Assembly: GCA_030450335.1 (NCBI GenBank)
Contig: JAKDIS010000005.1
Span: 1 to 42,574, forward strand
DNA from: Corynebacterium sp.
GTDB taxonomy: Bacteria > Actinomycetota > Actinomycetes > Mycobacteriales > Mycobacteriaceae
DNA: 42,574 bases
Reading direction: 5' to 3'
In this document: positions 27,463 through 35,255 of the stretch, in pieces
Numbering within the stretch: the first letter of the stretch is position 1
Layout of the letters: the number at the start of each line of letters is the position of its first letter
Program-made: the position numbers and the translations under genes
Notes under the pieces: generated by a model
What the model was told of the DNA's origin: nothing
What the model saw: only the letters and a program-made list of their open reading frames with translations
Database searches by the model: none

Positions 27463-28716
27463 GTGGCACATCACGACACGGTGAGTAGGGGCAACACCCT
27501 GCCCATGGGGCTGATCGTGGCGGGCATCCTGCTCGTCGCGTCAAACCTGCGCGCCGCGATCACGACCGTCGGCCCGGTGCTCTCCTCGGTGGAGGGGGAC
27601 CTGGGCCTGTCTGCGTCGGCGGCGTCGGTGCTGGTGAGTCTCCCGTTGCTGTGCTTCGCGGTGGTCTCGCCCCTGATCCCGCGGCTGGCGACGCGGTGGG
27701 GTCTGGAGCGGGTGATCGTCTCCGGACTCGTCCTGCTCGCAGTCGGCCTGCTGGTGCGCTCGACCCCGCCGCAGATGCTGCTGTGGGCGGGCACGGTGAT
27801 GATCGGGGTGTCGATCGCAGCCCTCAACGTGGTGCTGCCCGCCCTGGTCAAACGCGACGTCCCGGGGCGTATCGGACAGGTCACCGGGGCGTACTCGGCG
27901 ATGCAGTCGGGTTTCGCTGCGGTGGCGGCCGGGGTCGCGGTGCCCGTCGCCGGACTGACCTCCCTGGGCTGGCGTCTGCCGCTGGGGATGTGGGCGGGTC
28001 TGGCGCTGGTGACGATCGGCGTGCTGCTGCCACGCCTGCGTGTCGGGGGCCACGCCCCACGGCAGGACGCGGCGGCCGCCGCGTCCCGCCACGTCGAGCT
28101 GTCCGGCGATGCCGTGGCGCCGGTGGCGCCCGTGGCGCGGGCGGCACGGTCGGTGTGGCGCCAACGTCTGGCCTGGCAGGTCACTGTGTTCATGGGCCTG
28201 CAGTCGACCAGCTACTACGTGCTCGTCACCTGGCTGCCGGCCATCGAGGTCGACGCCGGGGTGGGGGACACCGCGGCCGGCGTCCACCAGTTCCTGCTGC
28301 ACGTCTTCGGCATCGTCGGCAGTCTCGGCTGCTCGGCGTTGATCGCGAGGACGGCCGACCAGCGCGTGCTCGGGGTCGTGGTTCCGCTGACCATGCTCGC
28401 CGCGGTGACGGGCATGCTGCTGGCGCCGTCGGTGATGGTGCTGTGGGTGTGTCTCGCCGGTGTGGGCTGTGGGTCGAGCATCGTGCTCGCGCTGTCGTTC
28501 TTCGGGCTGCGCACCCGGGACCACGGGCAGGCCGCCTCGCTGTCGGGGATGGCGCAGTCGGTGGGGTACCTGCTGGCAGCGGCCGGCCCGGTCGCGGTCG
28601 GCGCCCTGCACGACGTGAGCGGCTCCTGGACGCCGGCGCTGGTGGTGCTCATCGTCGCCGACGTCCTGCTCGTCGCGGTGGGGTGGCGGGTCGGACGCGA
28701 CCGCACGCTCGACTGA
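27463..28716 (+). CDS. MFS transporter, CynX/NimT-like
   Basis: A 417-residue protein with 12 hydrophobic segments. The start LIVAGILLVASNLRAAITTVGPVL is characteristic of the CynX/NimT group (cyanate/2-nitroimidazole transport in E. coli). The substrate here cannot be assigned. Three starts are possible: GTG 27463, GTG 27481 and ATG 27505. None has a strong ribosome binding site, and the hydrophobic core begins right after the ATG. It follows the cutinase gene by 8 bases, so it is probably co-transcribed. Confidence 0.85.
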   Translation: MAHHDTVSRGNTLPMGLIVAGILLVASNLRAAITTVGPVLSSVEGDLGLSASAASVLVSLPLLCFAVVSPLIPRLATRWGLERVIVSGLVLLAVGLLVRSTPPQMLLWAGTVMIGVSIAALNVVLPALVKRDVPGRIGQVTGAYSAMQSGFAAVAAGVAVPVAGLTSLGWRLPLGMWAGLALVTIGVLLPRLRVGGHAPRQDAAAAASRHVELSGDAVAPVAPVARAARSVWRQRLAWQVTVFMGLQSTSYYVLVTWLPAIEVDAGVGDTAAGVHQFLLHVFGIVGSLGCSALIARTADQRVLGVVVPLTMLAAVTGMLLAPSVMVLWVCLAGVGCGSSIVLALSFFGLRTRDHGQAASLSGMAQSVGYLLAAAGPVAVGALHDVSGSWTPALVVLIVADVLLVAVGWRVGRDRTLD

Positions 28717-28727
28717 ACCGGCCAGCT

Positions 28728-28753
28728 CAGTCGGCCTGCTCAGTCGGCCTGCT
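28728..28753. repeat. 13-bp tandem duplication at a stop codon
   Basis: CAGTCGGCCTGCT is repeated exactly twice. On the minus strand the inner copy encodes the C-terminal Gln-Ala-Asp-stop of the acyl-CoA synthetase and the outer copy lies beyond the stop. Confidence 0.8.
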
Positions 28754-30371
28754 CGCGCAGCATGTTCTTCCGCACCTTGCCCGTCGACGTCCGTGGCAGC
28801 TCGTCGATGACGCGGTAGTCGCGCGGGACCTTGTAGCCGGCGATGAGGCCGCGGCAGTGGTCGATGACGGACGACTCCAGCGCCGCGTCCTGCTCCACGC
28901 CGGGGACGAGGACGACGTAGGCGCGCAGCGCCTCACCCCACCGGTCGTCCGGCACACCGATCACCGAGACGTCCGCCACCGACGGGTGGCTGATCACCGC
29001 CTGCTCCACCTCGATGGTGGAGATGTTCTCGCCGCCGGAGATGACCACGTCCTTCGCCCGGTCGAGGACCTGGATGTACCCGTCGGGGTGCTTGACCGCC
29101 AGGTCACCGGAGTGGAACCAGCCGCCGCGGAACGCCTCCTCGGTGGCGTCGGGGTTGTGGAAGTACTCGCGCATCACGATGTTGCCGCGCATCACGACCT
29201 CGCCCATCGTCTCCCCGTCGGACGGCACGTCCACCAGCGTCACGTCCGGCGGTGCGTCCTTCCCGATCTGCTCGACGACGCGGACCTCCTCACTGGTGAC
29301 CATCGCCAGGCCCTGCCGTGACTTCAGGCGGGCACGCTCGGCCGTCGACAGCGTGGCCCAGTCCGGCTGCGGGGCGCAGGTGACCGTGGGGCCGTAGGTC
29401 TCGGTGAGACCGTAGACGTGGATCACGTCGATGCCGAGGTCCTCGCACGCGCCGATCACCGTGGGGCTCGGCGGCGCGCCCGCGGTCGCCACCGACAGGT
29501 CGGTGACCTGGTGCGCCTCCTCGGCGGAGACGATGGTGGCCAGCACCGCCGGTGCCCCGCACAGCCCGGTCACGCCTTCCTCGTCGATCAGTCGCCACAC
29601 CTCGGGGCCGCGCACCGCACGCAACGCCACCTGGGTGGCGCAGGCCGCCATCGCCGCCCAGCCGGTGCACCATCCGGAGCAGTGGAACATCGGCAGGGTC
29701 CACAGGTAGACCGAGTCGCGGGTGTAGTTGTGCGTCATCACCATGCCCAGCGCGGCGAGGTAGGCGCCGCGGTGCGTGTAGACCACGCCCTTGGGGCGTC
29801 CGGTGGTGCCGGAGGTGTAGTTGATGGCGATGGCGGCGTCCTCGTCCCCGACGGTGAAGGGGAGCTCGGCGCCCTCAGCGCCCTCGGCGAGGTACTCGTC
29901 GAAGGTGGTGACGACCCCGGAGTCGGGGAACTTCGGGGTGGGCTGGGTGCCGTCGGCGTCCTGGATGAGCACGAAGGTGTCCACGAGCCCGGCGCTGCCG
30001 AGGGTGCGCCGGCAGGCGAGGATCAGCTCCTGCTCGCCGAACAGGGTGCCGATGCCGGCGTGGTCGCAGATGTAGCGCACCTCCGCCGGCGCCAGGCGCG
30101 TGTTGATCGGCACGAGGACGCCGCCGGCGAGGGGGACGGCGAACTGCGCGAGCAGCGCCTCGTAGCTGTTGGACGCCAACATGCCGACGCGTCCCCCGGG
30201 CCGCAGGCCGCGGCGCTGCAGCGCGCGGGCGAGACGCAGCGCGTCCTCCCGCATCCCGGCGAAGGTGACGCGACGCGGACCGTCGACGCAGGCCGTGCGG
30301 TCCGGGTGGATCGTGGCGCTGCGGTCGAGGAAGCGCAGCGGGGTCAGCGGGACGTTGAGGCCTGCGGTCAT
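28740..30371 (-). CDS. AMP-dependent acyl-CoA synthetase (FadD-like)
   Basis: A 543-residue ANL-superfamily ligase activating an acid to its CoA thioester. Motifs are INYTSGTTGRPKGVVYTHRG near 184-203, VYGLTETYGPT near 312, GGWFHSGDLAVKHPDGYIQV near 410, DRAKDVVISGGENIS near 433, and the C-terminal PRTSTGKVRKNML with the catalytic Lys. The start at 30371 is set by AAAAGGAGA on the minus strand; an upstream in-frame ATG lacks support. It resembles the medium/short-chain FadD group more than the gene at 23-1705. It converges with the MFS gene with only 23 bases between the stops. Confidence 0.92.
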   Translation of the reverse strand: MTAGLNVPLTPLRFLDRSATIHPDRTACVDGPRRVTFAGMREDALRLARALQRRGLRPGGRVGMLASNSYEALLAQFAVPLAGGVLVPINTRLAPAEVRYICDHAGIGTLFGEQELILACRRTLGSAGLVDTFVLIQDADGTQPTPKFPDSGVVTTFDEYLAEGAEGAELPFTVGDEDAAIAINYTSGTTGRPKGVVYTHRGAYLAALGMVMTHNYTRDSVYLWTLPMFHCSGWCTGWAAMAACATQVALRAVRGPEVWRLIDEEGVTGLCGAPAVLATIVSAEEAHQVTDLSVATAGAPPSPTVIGACEDLGIDVIHVYGLTETYGPTVTCAPQPDWATLSTAERARLKSRQGLAMVTSEEVRVVEQIGKDAPPDVTLVDVPSDGETMGEVVMRGNIVMREYFHNPDATEEAFRGGWFHSGDLAVKHPDGYIQVLDRAKDVVISGGENISTIEVEQAVISHPSVADVSVIGVPDDRWGEALRAYVVLVPGVEQDAALESSVIDHCRGLIAGYKVPRDYRVIDELPRTSTGKVRKNMLREQAD

Positions 30372-30488
30372 GGACGGTTCTCCTTTTGGACGGTGAATCA
30401 ACACCTGCGAGGGTAACAGTGTCCGGCCGTGGCCGCGGCGTTACGGTTACGATCGGGGAGGAAACATTTACCGAGGAAAGGAACGGCC

Positions 30489-31061
30489 GTGAACATCAGC
30501 GACACCCGCCGCCGCGTGGTGGCCCTCGCCCTGGGAACCTGCATGGTCGGCGCGCTCGCCGCCTGCGGCGACGACAACGACAGCGACAGTGGTGGGGACG
30601 CCACGGGCGGCGACGCGACCGTCACGGTGACCGAGACGTCCGACGCGGGGGCGGGCGCCGACGCGAGCGGGACGAGTGAGCCGGGGAGCGGCTCGGGGAG
30701 TGGCTCTGCAGGCGGTGGCAGCGTGGCCAGCCTCGTCTTCGACGGGACGGACATGGCGTCCGACTTCAGCGACGTGCAGTGCCGGCAGGACGGCGCGGAC
30801 GAGTTCGAGATCGACCTGCGCAACGCCGACGCGACGAGCCACGTGGAGGTCGACCTCGACACGAGGGACACTCCGCGCGTCGACGGTCTCGGCGTGGAGA
30901 TGGAGGGCAAGGAGTGGGAGTCCACGGACGCCCGGGAGGCGGAGGCCACCGTCGAGGTCGACGGTGACACCTACCGGGTCCGCGGCGAGCTCGAGGTCGA
31001 CGACGACCACCCGGACGCCGGCGACGTCGCCGAGCTGGAACTCGAGGTCAGCTGCGCCTGA
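30489..31061 (+). CDS. LpqH-like (19-kDa antigen family) lipoprotein
   Basis: A 190-residue exported lipoprotein. The signal NISDTRRRVVALALGTCMVGA ends in the lipobox LAAC, the Cys lying near residue 24. A Gly/Ser/Asp/Thr-rich linker of about 55 residues (ATVTVTETSDAGAGADAS) leads to a beta-rich domain of about 110 residues. That domain begins SLVFDGTDM, has a Cys in VQCRQ, contains VEVDGDTYRVRGELEV and ends LELEVSCA. The two-Cys layout and the dG..Y.v.G / F-EieVsC pattern fit the mycobacterial 19-kDa lipoprotein antigen family, found by eye only. The GTG start has AAAGGA 7 bases upstream. TACGAT (30448-30453) may be its -10. Confidence 0.75.
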   Translation: MNISDTRRRVVALALGTCMVGALAACGDDNDSDSGGDATGGDATVTVTETSDAGAGADASGTSEPGSGSGSGSAGGGSVASLVFDGTDMASDFSDVQCRQDGADEFEIDLRNADATSHVEVDLDTRDTPRVDGLGVEMEGKEWESTDAREAEATVEVDGDTYRVRGELEVDDDHPDAGDVAELELEVSCA

Positions 31062-31085
31062 GCCGGGGCCTTTTCTGGGGCCTGA

Positions 31086-32528
31086 TCAGCGCCAGGGGGA
31101 CTTCTGCTCGACCAGGAAGTTCTCCACCTCGGCGGTCGACGCCTTGAGCTTCGGGTCGAAGTCCAGGTAGGCCTTGGTCTCCCGGGCGACGAGTCCGGAC
31201 AGGATCAGCAGGCCGACGAGGTTCGGCAGGGCCATCAGCCCGTTGGCCAGGTCGGAGAACGTCCAGGCCATGTTGAGCTCCATCGTGGCGCCGACGACGA
31301 CCACGCAGGTGAAGACGATGCGGTAGGGGACCGTGGCGTAGTCACCGAAGATGCGCTGCGCGCTGCGCTCGCCGTAGTACGACCAGCCCAGGATCGTGGA
31401 GAAGGCGAAGAACACGATCGAGATCGTCACGATGTAACCGCCCCAGTGGCCCGGCAGGGCCTCGGCGAAGGCGTCACTCGTCATCGTCCCGGCCCGGTCC
31501 TCGCCTTGGTCCCACACGCCGCTGGAGATGATCACCAGACCTGTGAAGGACACGACCACGATGGTGTCGATGAAGGTCTGCGTCATGGAGACAAGGCCCT
31601 GACGGACCGGGTGGGTGGTCTTCGCCGCGGCGGCGGCGATCGCGGCCGAGCCCATGCCGGACTCGTTGGAGAAGATGCCGCGGGCGGCACCCATCTGCAG
31701 TGCCAGCAGGATGCCGGAGCCCACGAATCCACCGACGGCCGCGGTGCCGGAGAAGGCGTCCGAGAAGATCAGGCCGATGGCCTCGGGGATGGCCGCGGCG
31801 TTGATGGTGAGTACCGCCAGGCCACCGATGATGTAGACGGCGATCATCAGCGGGACGAAGCCGGCGGTGACCTGGCCGATGGCCTTGATGCCGCCGAGCA
31901 GGACCGCGCCGATGAGGATGAACAGGACGATGGCGGTGATCGTCGGGTCGACGCCGAAGGAGTTCTCCAGGTTCTCCGACACCGCGTTGGCCTGGGTCAT
32001 GTTGCCGATGCCGAAGGAGGCGACGACCGCGGCGATGGCGAAGAACCAGGCCAGGAACTTGCCGACCGGGCCCTTGATGCCGCGCTCCAGGTAACGCTGG
32101 GGGCCGCCGGACATGTTGCCCTTGCCGTCGGTCACGCGGAAACGCACCCCGAGGAACGCCTCGGAGTACTTCGACGCCATGCCGAGCAGGCCGGTGATCC
32201 ACATCCAGAACAGCGCGCCGGGGCCACCGATCGAGATGGCGGTGGCCACACCGACGATGTTGCCGACGCCGACCGTGGCGGCCAGCGCCGTGGTCAGCGC
32301 CTGGTACTGGGTGATGTCTCCCTTGGCGCCCTCGTCCTCACGGTCGATGAGCCCGAGGCGCAGTGCGGGGAACAGTTTGCGGAACTGGACCCCGCGCAAC
32401 CTGATCGTCAGGATGAAGCCGGTGGCGAACAGGAGAGGGATCAGGAGCCACGGGCCCCAGACGAAGGACGCGGCGGTGTCGAGGCCGTCCTCGAAGCCCG
32501 AGGCCAGCTGCATGTCGGTTGTTTGCAT
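31086..32528 (-). CDS. Sodium:alanine/glycine symporter (AGCS family)
   Basis: A 480-residue carrier with about 11 hydrophobic segments. The AGCS signature GGPGALFWMWITGLLGMASK lies near residues 100-119, followed by YSEAFLGVRFR, and AANESGMGSAA-like FSNESGMGSAAIAAAAAKT near 285. It probably imports alanine or glycine with Na+. TATCTT (minus, 32540-32535) ends 6 bases before the ATG, with no ribosome binding site, so it is probably leaderless. The stop is 24 bases from the convergent lipoprotein gene. Confidence 0.93.
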   Translation of the reverse strand: MQTTDMQLASGFEDGLDTAASFVWGPWLLIPLLFATGFILTIRLRGVQFRKLFPALRLGLIDREDEGAKGDITQYQALTTALAATVGVGNIVGVATAISIGGPGALFWMWITGLLGMASKYSEAFLGVRFRVTDGKGNMSGGPQRYLERGIKGPVGKFLAWFFAIAAVVASFGIGNMTQANAVSENLENSFGVDPTITAIVLFILIGAVLLGGIKAIGQVTAGFVPLMIAVYIIGGLAVLTINAAAIPEAIGLIFSDAFSGTAAVGGFVGSGILLALQMGAARGIFSNESGMGSAAIAAAAAKTTHPVRQGLVSMTQTFIDTIVVVSFTGLVIISSGVWDQGEDRAGTMTSDAFAEALPGHWGGYIVTISIVFFAFSTILGWSYYGERSAQRIFGDYATVPYRIVFTCVVVVGATMELNMAWTFSDLANGLMALPNLVGLLILSGLVARETKAYLDFDPKLKASTAEVENFLVEQKSPWR

Positions 32529-32615
32529 GAGAGAAAGATAACCCGCCCGTGTTTCCGCCAGGTAATGAACAGGGAAGTTTTTCTGCGTGGGGGTGGAGGG
32601 GGGTCTGCTGTGCGT

Positions 32616-32628
32616 GCACTGTCAGTGC
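32616..32628. promoter_or_regulatory. Palindromic operator candidate GCACTG-T-CAGTGC
   Basis: A perfect 13-base palindrome in the 250-base gap between the divergent AGCS symporter and DsbA-like genes, about 90 bases from the symporter start. It may bind a dimeric regulator. No known consensus is assigned. Confidence 0.4.
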
Positions 32629-32778
32629 GGGAGCCCTGGTTGCCAGTTTGCTGGGAATGCCGACACCCCCGGCGGTCCCGTCTGGATTAGCGGCGCGGAC
32701 GACAGATAGGGTGGACGCGGTCACGTCCTGCGAAAACGTCGGGGCGAGGAGAGAGAACACCGTGAAAGGTTGAGGTTT

Positions 32779-33567
32779 GTGAGTCAGAAGATCAAGGCGC
32801 CCAACGACAAGAACCGGAGCTTCCTCTGGGGGATCGTGGCGCTCGTGGTGATCTGCGTGCTGTTCATCGGTTTCATGGTCTTCAACGGCCGGAAGAGCGC
32901 CGACGTGGACCTCAGCGCGGCAGACGTGTCCTTCTCCGTGTCGGTGGAGGACGGTGTGGTCCAGCTCCGCTCTGGCGACGACAACGACGCTTCCACGGCG
33001 GAGGTGTTCGAGGACTACAGCTGCCACTACTGTGCCGAGCTGGTCGACGTCGACGGCGACTCGATGAAGGCCGCACTGGAGGACGGGGACCTCAACGTCG
33101 ATCTCCACACCGTGAACTTCGTCAGCGGCAGCGACCCGGCGTCCACCCGGACCGGAGCCGTCGCCATGGCAATCGCGGACACCGGCAACGCCGGCGCATT
33201 CTGGGCCTTCCACGAGAAGGCTTTCGAGGACCAGACCACCGTCGCACGTGACTGGGGCTTCGATGAGCTGGCGGACGCCGCCGAGCAGCTCGGTGTCGAG
33301 GACTCCGTCGTCGAGTCGATCCGTGACGAGTCCGTCGTGGACACGTACAAGCCCCTGCTGGACGCGAACTCGGAGGAGCTCAACGAGCGGATGGACGGCC
33401 AGGCTGCCACGCCTGCCCTCTACGTCGACGGCGAGTCCTACGCGATCGAGCGGGACCCGGAGGATCCGGAGAAGATGAAGAACTGGGTCCCGGACGTCAT
33501 CGCCGGCAACTCCGGTTCCGAGGAGTCGGACGCGGCGACGGAGTCGGAGTCCGCTGACTCCGAGTAG
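32779..33567 (+). CDS. Membrane-anchored DsbA-like thiol-disulfide oxidoreductase
   Basis: A 262-residue protein with a short cytoplasmic N-terminus, one helix (about 15-36, FLWGIVALVVICVLFIGFMV) and an extracytoplasmic thioredoxin-fold domain. The active site CHYC is at residues 82-85. The cis-Pro loop is QAATPALYVDG near 213. The tail is acidic Ser/Glu/Asp-rich. This layout fits actinobacterial MdbA/DsbA oxidases, which form disulfides in exported proteins. The GTG start at 32779 fits corynebacterial N-termini; GAGG is close and AAAGG further upstream. A VKOR gene 516 bases downstream would reoxidise it. Confidence 0.88.
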   Translation: MSQKIKAPNDKNRSFLWGIVALVVICVLFIGFMVFNGRKSADVDLSAADVSFSVSVEDGVVQLRSGDDNDASTAEVFEDYSCHYCAELVDVDGDSMKAALEDGDLNVDLHTVNFVSGSDPASTRTGAVAMAIADTGNAGAFWAFHEKAFEDQTTVARDWGFDELADAAEQLGVEDSVVESIRDESVVDTYKPLLDANSEELNERMDGQAATPALYVDGESYAIERDPEDPEKMKNWVPDVIAGNSGSEESDAATESESADSE

Positions 33568-33590
33568 GTCCGCGTAGGTCCGCGTAGGTC
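33561..33590 (+). repeat. Tandem decamer repeat at the DsbA-like stop
   Basis: Units CGAGTAGGTC, CGCGTAGGTC and CGCGTAGGTC run in exact period 10. The first contains the TAG stop. The next bases also repeat (CAGTTCGGAACAGTTCG). Confidence 0.8.
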
Positions 33591-33633
33591 GGGGCAGTTC
33601 GGAACAGTTCGTCCCCGAGGACGGCCTAAACAC

Positions 33634-33676
33634 TGCAATTCGGTCCGGTCACTGCCAGTGACCGGACCGAATTGCA
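33634..33676. repeat. 43-base perfect palindrome
   Basis: Two fully complementary 21-base arms meet around a single central C at 33655. It lies after the DsbA-like gene and before the terminator of the convergent tRNA gene. It could terminate transcription, though no clear U-tract follows, or extrude as a cruciform. Confidence 0.85.
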
Positions 33677-33763
33677 TTGATTGCGCCGGGCGCCGGAGGC
33701 AGGGGACGGCGGGGAACATCCGCTGGATCGGGTGCCCGGCACCACAGCGGAAGACCGCGCACG

Positions 33764-33806
33764 AAAAAGTCCGCCCCCTGTTCTCCGGGGAGAACAGGGG
33801 GCGGAC
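33764..33806 (-). terminator. Rho-independent terminator of tRNA-Ala
   Basis: A perfect 17-bp stem (33769-33785 with 33790-33806) and a 4-base loop are followed on the minus strand by TTTTT. It starts 2 bases after the tRNA 3' end. Confidence 0.95.
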
Positions 33807-33808
33807 CG

Positions 33809-33884
33809 TGGTGGAGCTAAGGGGACTCGAACCCCTGACCCCCACACTGCCAGTGTGGTGCGCTACCAGCTGCGCCATAGCCCC
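33809..33884 (-). tRNA. tRNA-Ala (anticodon GGC)
   Basis: A 76-base cloverleaf on the minus strand. Acceptor GGGGCTA pairs with TAGCTCC. The anticodon stem is CCACA/TGTGG with loop CTGGCAG, giving anticodon GGC, which reads GCC/GCU alanine codons. The T-loop is GGTTCGAGTCC, and the 3' CCA is encoded at 33811-33809. A -35/-10 pair TTGCGT (33960-33955) and TACATT (33936-33931) with 18-base spacing lies about 50 bases upstream. Confidence 0.97.
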
Positions 33885-33930
33885 GTACGCTGAGCGGAAG
33901 AAGAAGTGTTCCTCGCTGCGGACGAGACAT

Positions 33931-33960
33931 AATGTACCCCAGGGCTCTCCGAGCACGCAA
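33931..33960 (-). promoter_or_regulatory. Promoter of tRNA-Ala
   Basis: On the minus strand TTGCGT and TACATT (overlapping CATTAT) are spaced by 18 bases. The primary transcript would carry a ~40-base 5' extension. Confidence 0.55.
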
Positions 33961-34083
33961 ACCAGCAGGTGAGTGTGGCGAAAGACGCATTTCAGACGTT
34001 GGGGCGGGATGGGCCGGTGTGCGAGAATTGCAGTACATCGACGGCGGGCAGCGGGTCCGCTCCGGCACACGACGGGAGATCCA

Positions 34084-34710
34084 GTGACTACAGCGGTTGA
34101 GGAACGGGCGGGCGAGCGGCCGGACGGTCGCCAGGCGGGCCTCTGGGGAGGGTCTGCACCGTACGCGTTCGGGCTCGTCGTCTTCGGCGTCATCGGCCTG
34201 TTCATGTCGGGCCTGATCCTCTTCGACAAGATCAAGCTCATGCAGGACGCGAGCTTCACCCCGGCGTGCACCCTGAACGACGTCGTCTCGTGCACGGACG
34301 TGATGAACTCGAACCAGGCCTCCGCCTTCGGCTTCCCGAACCCCTTCATCGGTCTCGTCGGATTCGCCGTCGTGCTGTGCATCGGTGTGGCGCTCTTCGC
34401 CGGCGCCCGCTTCCGCGCCTGGTTCTGGTACGGCTTCCTCCTCGGACTGGCGCTCGCCGTGGTCTTCGTGCACTGGCTCGCCTACGAGGCGGTCTACGAG
34501 ATCGAGGCCCTGTGCCCCTACTGCATGGTCGTGTGGGCGGTCGTCCTGCCGCTGTTCGTGTCCACGGTGGTGCGGATCGCGCACTCGCGGACCGAGGCCG
34601 CCGGGGGGACGGCGCCGCGTGGTGCGTCGGCTCTGTTCATGCCGCTGGCGGTCGTCGTCGTGTGGTACCTCGGATTCACCGCACTGATCCTCCAGCAGTT
34701 CGTGTTCTGA
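34084..34710 (+). CDS. Vitamin K epoxide reductase (VKOR) family protein
   Basis: A 208-residue membrane enzyme that reoxidises periplasmic-side DsbA partners using quinone. There are about five hydrophobic segments. The loop cysteines are Cys62 and Cys70 (CTLNDVVSC), and the active-site pair is CPYC at 144-147. The conserved LVGF stretch follows NPF near 86-94. The GTG start has GGGAG 5 bases upstream; the longer in-frame upstream region is Arg-rich non-membrane sequence and is rejected. Upstream TTGGGG (33999-34004) and GAGAAT (34023-34028) may form its promoter. The DsbA-like gene lies on the other side of tRNA-Ala. Confidence 0.93.
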   Translation: MTTAVEERAGERPDGRQAGLWGGSAPYAFGLVVFGVIGLFMSGLILFDKIKLMQDASFTPACTLNDVVSCTDVMNSNQASAFGFPNPFIGLVGFAVVLCIGVALFAGARFRAWFWYGFLLGLALAVVFVHWLAYEAVYEIEALCPYCMVVWAVVLPLFVSTVVRIAHSRTEAAGGTAPRGASALFMPLAVVVVWYLGFTALILQQFVF

Positions 34711-34721
34711 GCCCGGTAGGC

Positions 34722-34741
34722 ACCGCCAACGGTGGCGGTTT
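34722..34741 (+). terminator. Terminator-like hairpin of the VKOR gene
   Basis: ACCGCCA-ACGG-TGGCGGT forms a 7-bp stem followed by TT then GG. The same T bases begin the rpmJ -35 box. Confidence 0.6.
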
Positions 34742-34768
34742 GGTCAGGGCACCGTGTCAGGCTAAACT
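34740..34768 (+). promoter_or_regulatory. Promoter of rpmJ
   Basis: TTGGTC (34740-34745), a 17-base spacer and TAAACT (34763-34768) predict a start near 34775. This leaves a leader of about 158 bases with a CCGGACGC/GCGTTCCGG hairpin (34819-34841) and a GATCAA decamer repeat. Confidence 0.6.
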
Positions 34769-34848
34769 GTCGTGCTGTGTCGCGACCCGGGATTTCGCCG
34801 GGCTCGTACGTCGCTCTTCCGGACGCTTTCTGGCGTTCCGGGGAGTCT

Positions 34849-34878
34849 GATCAATTCCGATCAATCACGATCAACACC
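34849..34878 (+). repeat. Tandem decamer repeat in the rpmJ leader
   Basis: GATCAATTCC, GATCAATCAC and GATCAACACC: the six-base core GATCAA recurs exactly every 10 bases, three times, 55-84 bases before the rpmJ start. Confidence 0.75.
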
Positions 34879-34932
34879 GCGCCGAGGTTCTGTGTGAGCA
34901 GCCCGGGGCGCACGACGAGAAAGGAGCGCCCG

Positions 34933-35055
34933 ATGAAGGTCCGTAAGTCCCTTCGGTCGCTGAAGAACAAGCCGGGCGCCCAGGTTGTCCGCCGCCACGG
35001 CAAGGTCTTCGTGATCAACAAGAAGGACCCGCGTTTCAAGGCTCGCCAGGGCTGA
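34933..35055 (+). CDS. rpmJ: 50S ribosomal protein L36, cysteine-free (C-) type
   Basis: A 40-residue protein of the large ribosomal subunit. [15 protein letters not shown] then [20 protein letters not shown] match L36. The zinc-ribbon cysteines of the canonical C+ form are absent, so this is the zinc-independent paralogue. AAAGGAG at 34920-34926 sets the ATG 6 bases later. A good terminator follows. C- paralogues are often under Zur control; no convincing Zur box was found by eye. Confidence 0.96.
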   Translation: MKVRKSLRSLKNKPGAQVVRRHGKVFVINKKDPRFKARQG

Positions 35056-35080
35056 TCCAGCGGTCTTCCGTTTTTCGGAC

Positions 35081-35132
35081 GAACCCCTCCAGTGCCGCCC
35101 CCTCGCCGGGGCGTGCACCGGAGGGGTTCTTT
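35081..35132 (+). terminator. Terminator of rpmJ
   Basis: GAACCCCTCC (35081-35090) pairs perfectly with GGAGGGGTTC (35120-35129), with an inner GC-rich stem, followed by TTTC. Confidence 0.8.
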
Positions 35133-35255
35133 CGCGTCCGGGGTCGCACGGGGGAGTTCCGGAGGCAGTTACCTTCCGTGGAATTACATCAATGATTTTT
35201 CGGCCCAACATCTAGTGTCGACCCTCTCGCGCCACCTGCGAATACGCATCTTGTA

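Noticed and set aside
31062..31085. Terminator between the lipoprotein and AGCS genes
   Set aside because: GGGGCC occurs twice as a direct repeat around TTTTCT, but no stable stem followed by a U-tract could be drawn.
32338..33633. 431-codon minus-strand frame covering the DsbA-like gene and the symporter start
   Set aside because: It overlaps two supported genes and has no coherent protein features.
33601..33884. CRISPR array or integrase att site around the tRNA
   Set aside because: The repeats are single inverted pairs without spacers; no integrase or duplicated tRNA 3' end is visible.
34732..35055. 107-codon frame ending in L36
   Set aside because: L36 is a 37-41 residue protein and AAAGGAG precedes the internal ATG at 34933; the rest is leader RNA.
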